Assembly (NCBI RefSeq): GCF_014201315.1
Contig: NZ_JACHDY010000006.1
Coordinates: 248,001 to 312,000, forward strand
DNA from: Edaphobacter lichenicola
GTDB lineage: Bacteria; Acidobacteriota; Terriglobia; Terriglobales; Acidobacteriaceae
Reading direction: 5' to 3'
DNA length: 64,000 nucleotides
Shown: positions 61,141 through 64,000 of the stretch, piece by piece
Layout: each line of letters starts with the position of its first letter
How positions within the stretch are numbered: the first letter of the stretch is position 1
Program-made: the position numbers and the translations under genes
Notes under the pieces: model-generated
Database searches by the model: none
Seen by the model: only the letters and a program-made list of their open reading frames with translations
Told to the model about the DNA's origin: nothing

Positions 61141-64000
61141 ATGTCATTTCGCGCAGGGTTGAAGTTTGTTTTGCTTTTTTTTGTTGCATGGATGCCGGTT
61201 GTGACGAGCGCTCAGCAGACGGGCGCGACGGTGCATGGGGTGGTGGCGGATCCTGAGAGCGCTGTGATTCCAGGTGCGACGGTGACTCTGACTCCGGTCT
61301 CGGGGAAGGCTTTGATTACGAAGTCGCAGAGCGATGGAAGCTATGTGCTGAGCGGTGTTCCGGCGGGGACTTATTCGGTGACGGTGACGATGCCGGGGTT
61401 TGCGTCGTACGTGAAGCTGGGGGTGAGGATCGCGGCGGGGCAGAATCTGACGTTGGATGCAAAGATGGCCATCGAGGAGCAGAAGCAGCAGGTGAACGTG
61501 AATGCGCAGGGGGCGCAGGTGAGCGTGGACCCCGACAGCAATGCCAGCAGCACGGTGATCAAGGGCAAAGATCTGGAGGCGCTTTCGGATGATCCGGATG
61601 AACTTTCTTCGGAGTTGACGGCGCTGGCGGGGCCGGCTGCTGGTCCGAACGGCGGACAGATTTATGTCGATGGATTTACCGGCGGACAGCTGCCTCCTAA
61701 GTCTTCGATTCGCGAGATTCGCATCAACCAGAATCCGTTTTCGGCGCAGTACGACAAGCTGGGCTATGGGCGGGTTGAGGTTTTTACGAAGCCGGGTACG
61801 GACAAATATCATGGCAGTCTGAGTGTGCAGGGTGGGGATAATGCGTTCAACACGTCGAACCCGTTTCTGGGCGCGTCGAATACGCAGCCGCCGTATCACA
61901 CGATCTTTATTCTGGGGAGCGTGAGCGGGCCGATCAATCGGTTCTCTTCGTTTACGGTTGGTGGCTCGCATCGGACGATTCAGGACAACAATATCGTCAA
62001 TCCGAGTGGGTACTATGCTACTTCAGCGGATGCAACGACGCCTTGCGATCCCGGGATCACGACGATTTCAAGCTGCTCGTATTTTTCTTCTTATCCGGAG
62101 TCGGCGCGTGCGGTGTCGCATCCGCAGACGCGTAGTGATGTGAGCCCGCGTGTTGATTTTGCTCTGGGAGAGAAGAACACGCTGACGGTGCGGTACCAGT
62201 ACAACGTGAATGGGCAGAACAATAATGGCATCGGGAACACGAATCTGCCGACGGCGGGCTACAACACGGAGACCACGGAGAATACGGTTCAGATCAGCGA
62301 TACGCAGATTCTGAGTCCGCGGGTGATTAATGAGACGCGGTTTGAGTATCAGCGCGACTACTCGACACAGGACCCGGTGAGCACTGATCCGACGTTGTCG
62401 GTGCAGGGAATCTTTACGTCGGGCGGATCGAGCCAGGGGACGCAGAGAAGTACGAGCACGCATCTTGAGGTGCAGAACTACAGCTCGATTGCGACGGCGA
62501 AGAACTTTATTCGGTTTGGCGCGCGGCTGCGCACGACGAATGAATCGCTGTCGTCGAACGCGGGATCGAATGGGACGTTTACTTACTCGTATCTGCTCGA
62601 TCCGTGCACGGACCCGAACCCGAGCATCAAGCGGCCGAGCAACTGTAATGCTGCGGCGACGAAGCCTTGCGATGCTCTGAATGCAGGCATCTCGTCGTAC
62701 CAGTGCGGGCTGCCGGGGCAGTATGCTGCGACTACGATCAACAAGCTGGAGGTGAATGGACGTCTGACTGACGTGGGGTTCTACGCGGAGGATGACTGGA
62801 AGCCGAAGGCGAACCTGACGATTACGTACGGCATGCGGTTGGAGGCGCAGAACGTAATTAGTAGCGGGCATGACTTTGCGCCGCGGGCATCGTTCGCTTA
62901 CGGGATTCCGCGAGGCGGGGGGAAGTCGCCTACGACGGTGGTGCGAGGCGGATTCGGCATCTTTTACGATCGGTTTACGCTGGCGAATTATCTGACGACG
63001 CTGCAGGAGAATGGAACCAATCAGGTGACCTCGACGGCGATCAATCCAGGCAGCGGCTGCACACCGGACCCGCCGATCAACTGTGGCACTTCGACGACGA
63101 GCAAGATTACGACGTATGGACTGGGCAATGGGATACGCAGCTCGTACACGATGCAGGAGGCGGTTGGGGTGGATCAGCAGCTTGGGCGCGCGGCCACGAT
63201 GTCGGTGAACTACCTTTATGCGCGGGGCGATCATCAGTATCTGAGCAGGAACTTCATCGTCGACAACGGCTTCGATCAACAGTTTCAGTCGGGCGGGGTC
63301 TATAAAGAGAATCAGCTGTTGATCAATGGAAATGCGCGGTTGAAGAAGCTGACGCTGTTTGGGTTTTATTCGCTGAATCTTGCGAATGCGAATACTTCGG
63401 GAGCGGGATTCTTTCCGACCAGCAATACGAACACGAAGGTGGACTATGGGCGGGCGACGTTTGCTCATGCGAGCTTTGCGGTTGTGGGTGGGAGCTGGCA
63501 GCTTCCGTACAGCTTCTCTGCGAGTCCGTTCATCATTGCGCAGTCGGGGACGCCGTATAACCTGACGACCGGGCTCGATCCTACGGGTTCGTCGATCTAT
63601 AACCAGCGGCCGTTCTTTGCGAGTGGGGACAGTGGGGACTGCAGGGTCTCGAGTGCCTTCAGTTCCACGCAGACTGGCAGCCTGACGCCTGTGCCGATCA
63701 ACTACTGTAATGGTCCTGCGAACTTTACGTTCAATCTTCGTGCTTCGCGGACGTTTGGATTTGGAGAGAAGACTCGTGGCGCGGCTGCGGCGACGGGAGG
63801 AAGTAGCGGCCCTGGCGGTGGTCCTGGGGGCCCTGGTGGTGGTCCTCGGGCTGGTGGGCCGGGTGGGGTTCGTGGTGGGTTCGGGCCTCAGGGTGCTAGT
63901 TCCGGCCATCGATATACGTTTACGCTGGGGGCGCAGGCCTTCAATCTGTTCAACGTCATTCCTTATGGGACGCCTACGAGCAGTTTGAGTTCGCCGCGGT
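61141..64000 (+). CDS. TonB-dependent receptor, Oar-like, 3' end beyond the window
   Basis: Open from ATG at 61141 (AGGAGA at 61131-61136) to the right edge, 953 codons seen. A signal peptide (LKFVLLFFVAWMPVVTSAQ) is followed by a carboxypeptidase-regulatory domain (VHGVVADPESAVIPGATVTL). Then come a plug (GQIYVDGFTGGQLPPKSSI, then INQNPFSAQYDKLGYGRVEV) and barrel strands. Near the end a loop of about 35 residues is almost only Gly, Pro, Ala and Arg (from about codon 880), before RYTFTLGAQAFNLFNV. Partner of the DUF5666-like gene; substrate unknown. Confidence 0.92.
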   Translation, partial: MSFRAGLKFVLLFFVAWMPVVTSAQQTGATVHGVVADPESAVIPGATVTLTPVSGKALITKSQSDGSYVLSGVPAGTYSVTVTMPGFASYVKLGVRIAAGQNLTLDAKMAIEEQKQQVNVNAQGAQVSVDPDSNASSTVIKGKDLEALSDDPDELSSELTALAGPAAGPNGGQIYVDGFTGGQLPPKSSIREIRINQNPFSAQYDKLGYGRVEVFTKPGTDKYHGSLSVQGGDNAFNTSNPFLGASNTQPPYHTIFILGSVSGPINRFSSFTVGGSHRTIQDNNIVNPSGYYATSADATTPCDPGITTISSCSYFSSYPESARAVSHPQTRSDVSPRVDFALGEKNTLTVRYQYNVNGQNNNGIGNTNLPTAGYNTETTENTVQISDTQILSPRVINETRFEYQRDYSTQDPVSTDPTLSVQGIFTSGGSSQGTQRSTSTHLEVQNYSSIATAKNFIRFGARLRTTNESLSSNAGSNGTFTYSYLLDPCTDPNPSIKRPSNCNAAATKPCDALNAGISSYQCGLPGQYAATTINKLEVNGRLTDVGFYAEDDWKPKANLTITYGMRLEAQNVISSGHDFAPRASFAYGIPRGGGKSPTTVVRGGFGIFYDRFTLANYLTTLQENGTNQVTSTAINPGSGCTPDPPINCGTSTTSKITTYGLGNGIRSSYTMQEAVGVDQQLGRAATMSVNYLYARGDHQYLSRNFIVDNGFDQQFQSGGVYKENQLLINGNARLKKLTLFGFYSLNLANANTSGAGFFPTSNTNTKVDYGRATFAHASFAVVGGSWQLPYSFSASPFIIAQSGTPYNLTTGLDPTGSSIYNQRPFFASGDSGDCRVSSAFSSTQTGSLTPVPINYCNGPANFTFNLRASRTFGFGEKTRGAAAATGGSSGPGGGPGGPGGGPRAGGPGGVRGGFGPQGASSGHRYTFTLGAQAFNLFNVIPYGTPTSSLSSPR

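Noticed and set aside
62068..63909. A minus-strand frame of 613 codons at the right edge
   Set aside because: It is the antisense shadow of the plus-strand receptor, which has signal peptide, plug and barrel motifs.

Overview
The window looks like a chromosomal segment of an Acidobacteriota bacterium of the Terriglobia type (Granulicella, Edaphobacter or Terriglobus relatives). I infer this from the moderately high GC content, three long TonB-dependent receptors with N-terminal carboxypeptidase-regulatory domains (the Oar-like type that is abundant in that group), secreted NHL/MBG/Ig-like repeat proteins, several carbohydrate-active enzymes and intergenic hexanucleotide-rich repeats. It contains no rRNA, no complete mobile element and no CRISPR array. 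There is one tRNA.

Left part (1-12 kb). The minus strand begins with the first nine codons of an encapsulin shell gene. It overlaps a Dyp-type peroxidase that carries a C-terminal encapsulin cargo-loading peptide. Next come a GH5 glycosidase and a small conserved protein of unknown function. A minus-strand run then codes for a GH2 exo-beta-glucosaminidase-like enzyme, an APC permease, a PfkB sugar kinase, a Tat-exported gluconate-2-dehydrogenase-subunit-3-like protein and its GMC partner. A LacI-type regulator and a TPR protein lie upstream, and a divergent TonB-dependent receptor follows (14.0-17.6 kb). Promoters of the GH2 gene and of the receptor share a 20-bp element differing at one base, placed identically over spacer and -10. 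This suggests one LacI-controlled sugar-uptake regulon.

Middle part (17.6-38.3 kb). An HD-domain protein and a GlxA-type regulator precede a TetR regulator. Divergent from TetR is a redox/metal operon: sorbosone-dehydrogenase-like protein, Tat-exported multicopper oxidase, outer-membrane protein and a ferritin-like/VIT1 membrane protein (MbfA type). Behind it lies the broken 3' end of a TonB-dependent receptor with its terminator, then an intact receptor on the other strand. A frameshifted remnant of a CpaF/TrbB-type secretion or conjugation ATPase sits just downstream of a tRNA-Pro(CGG), which suggests decay of an integrated element. An OmpA-like barrel protein and a 1745-residue NHL/MBG protein follow.

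Right part (38.7-64 kb). XdhC and a MobA-like nucleotidyltransferase converge on a three-subunit xanthine-dehydrogenase-family molybdoenzyme, the normal set for building and maturing such an enzyme. Then come an AhpD-like protein, secreted proteins, an NTF2-like protein, an S53 (sedolisin) peptidase, an MscS-related membrane protein and a glycosyltransferase-like protein. A glycogen/trehalose block follows (GH15, TreY, TreZ), then a DUF5666-like secreted protein and a TonB-dependent receptor running off the right edge. Three copies of a dispersed intergenic repeat, each followed by GGCAAC-type hexamer runs, lie between 45 and 51 kb.
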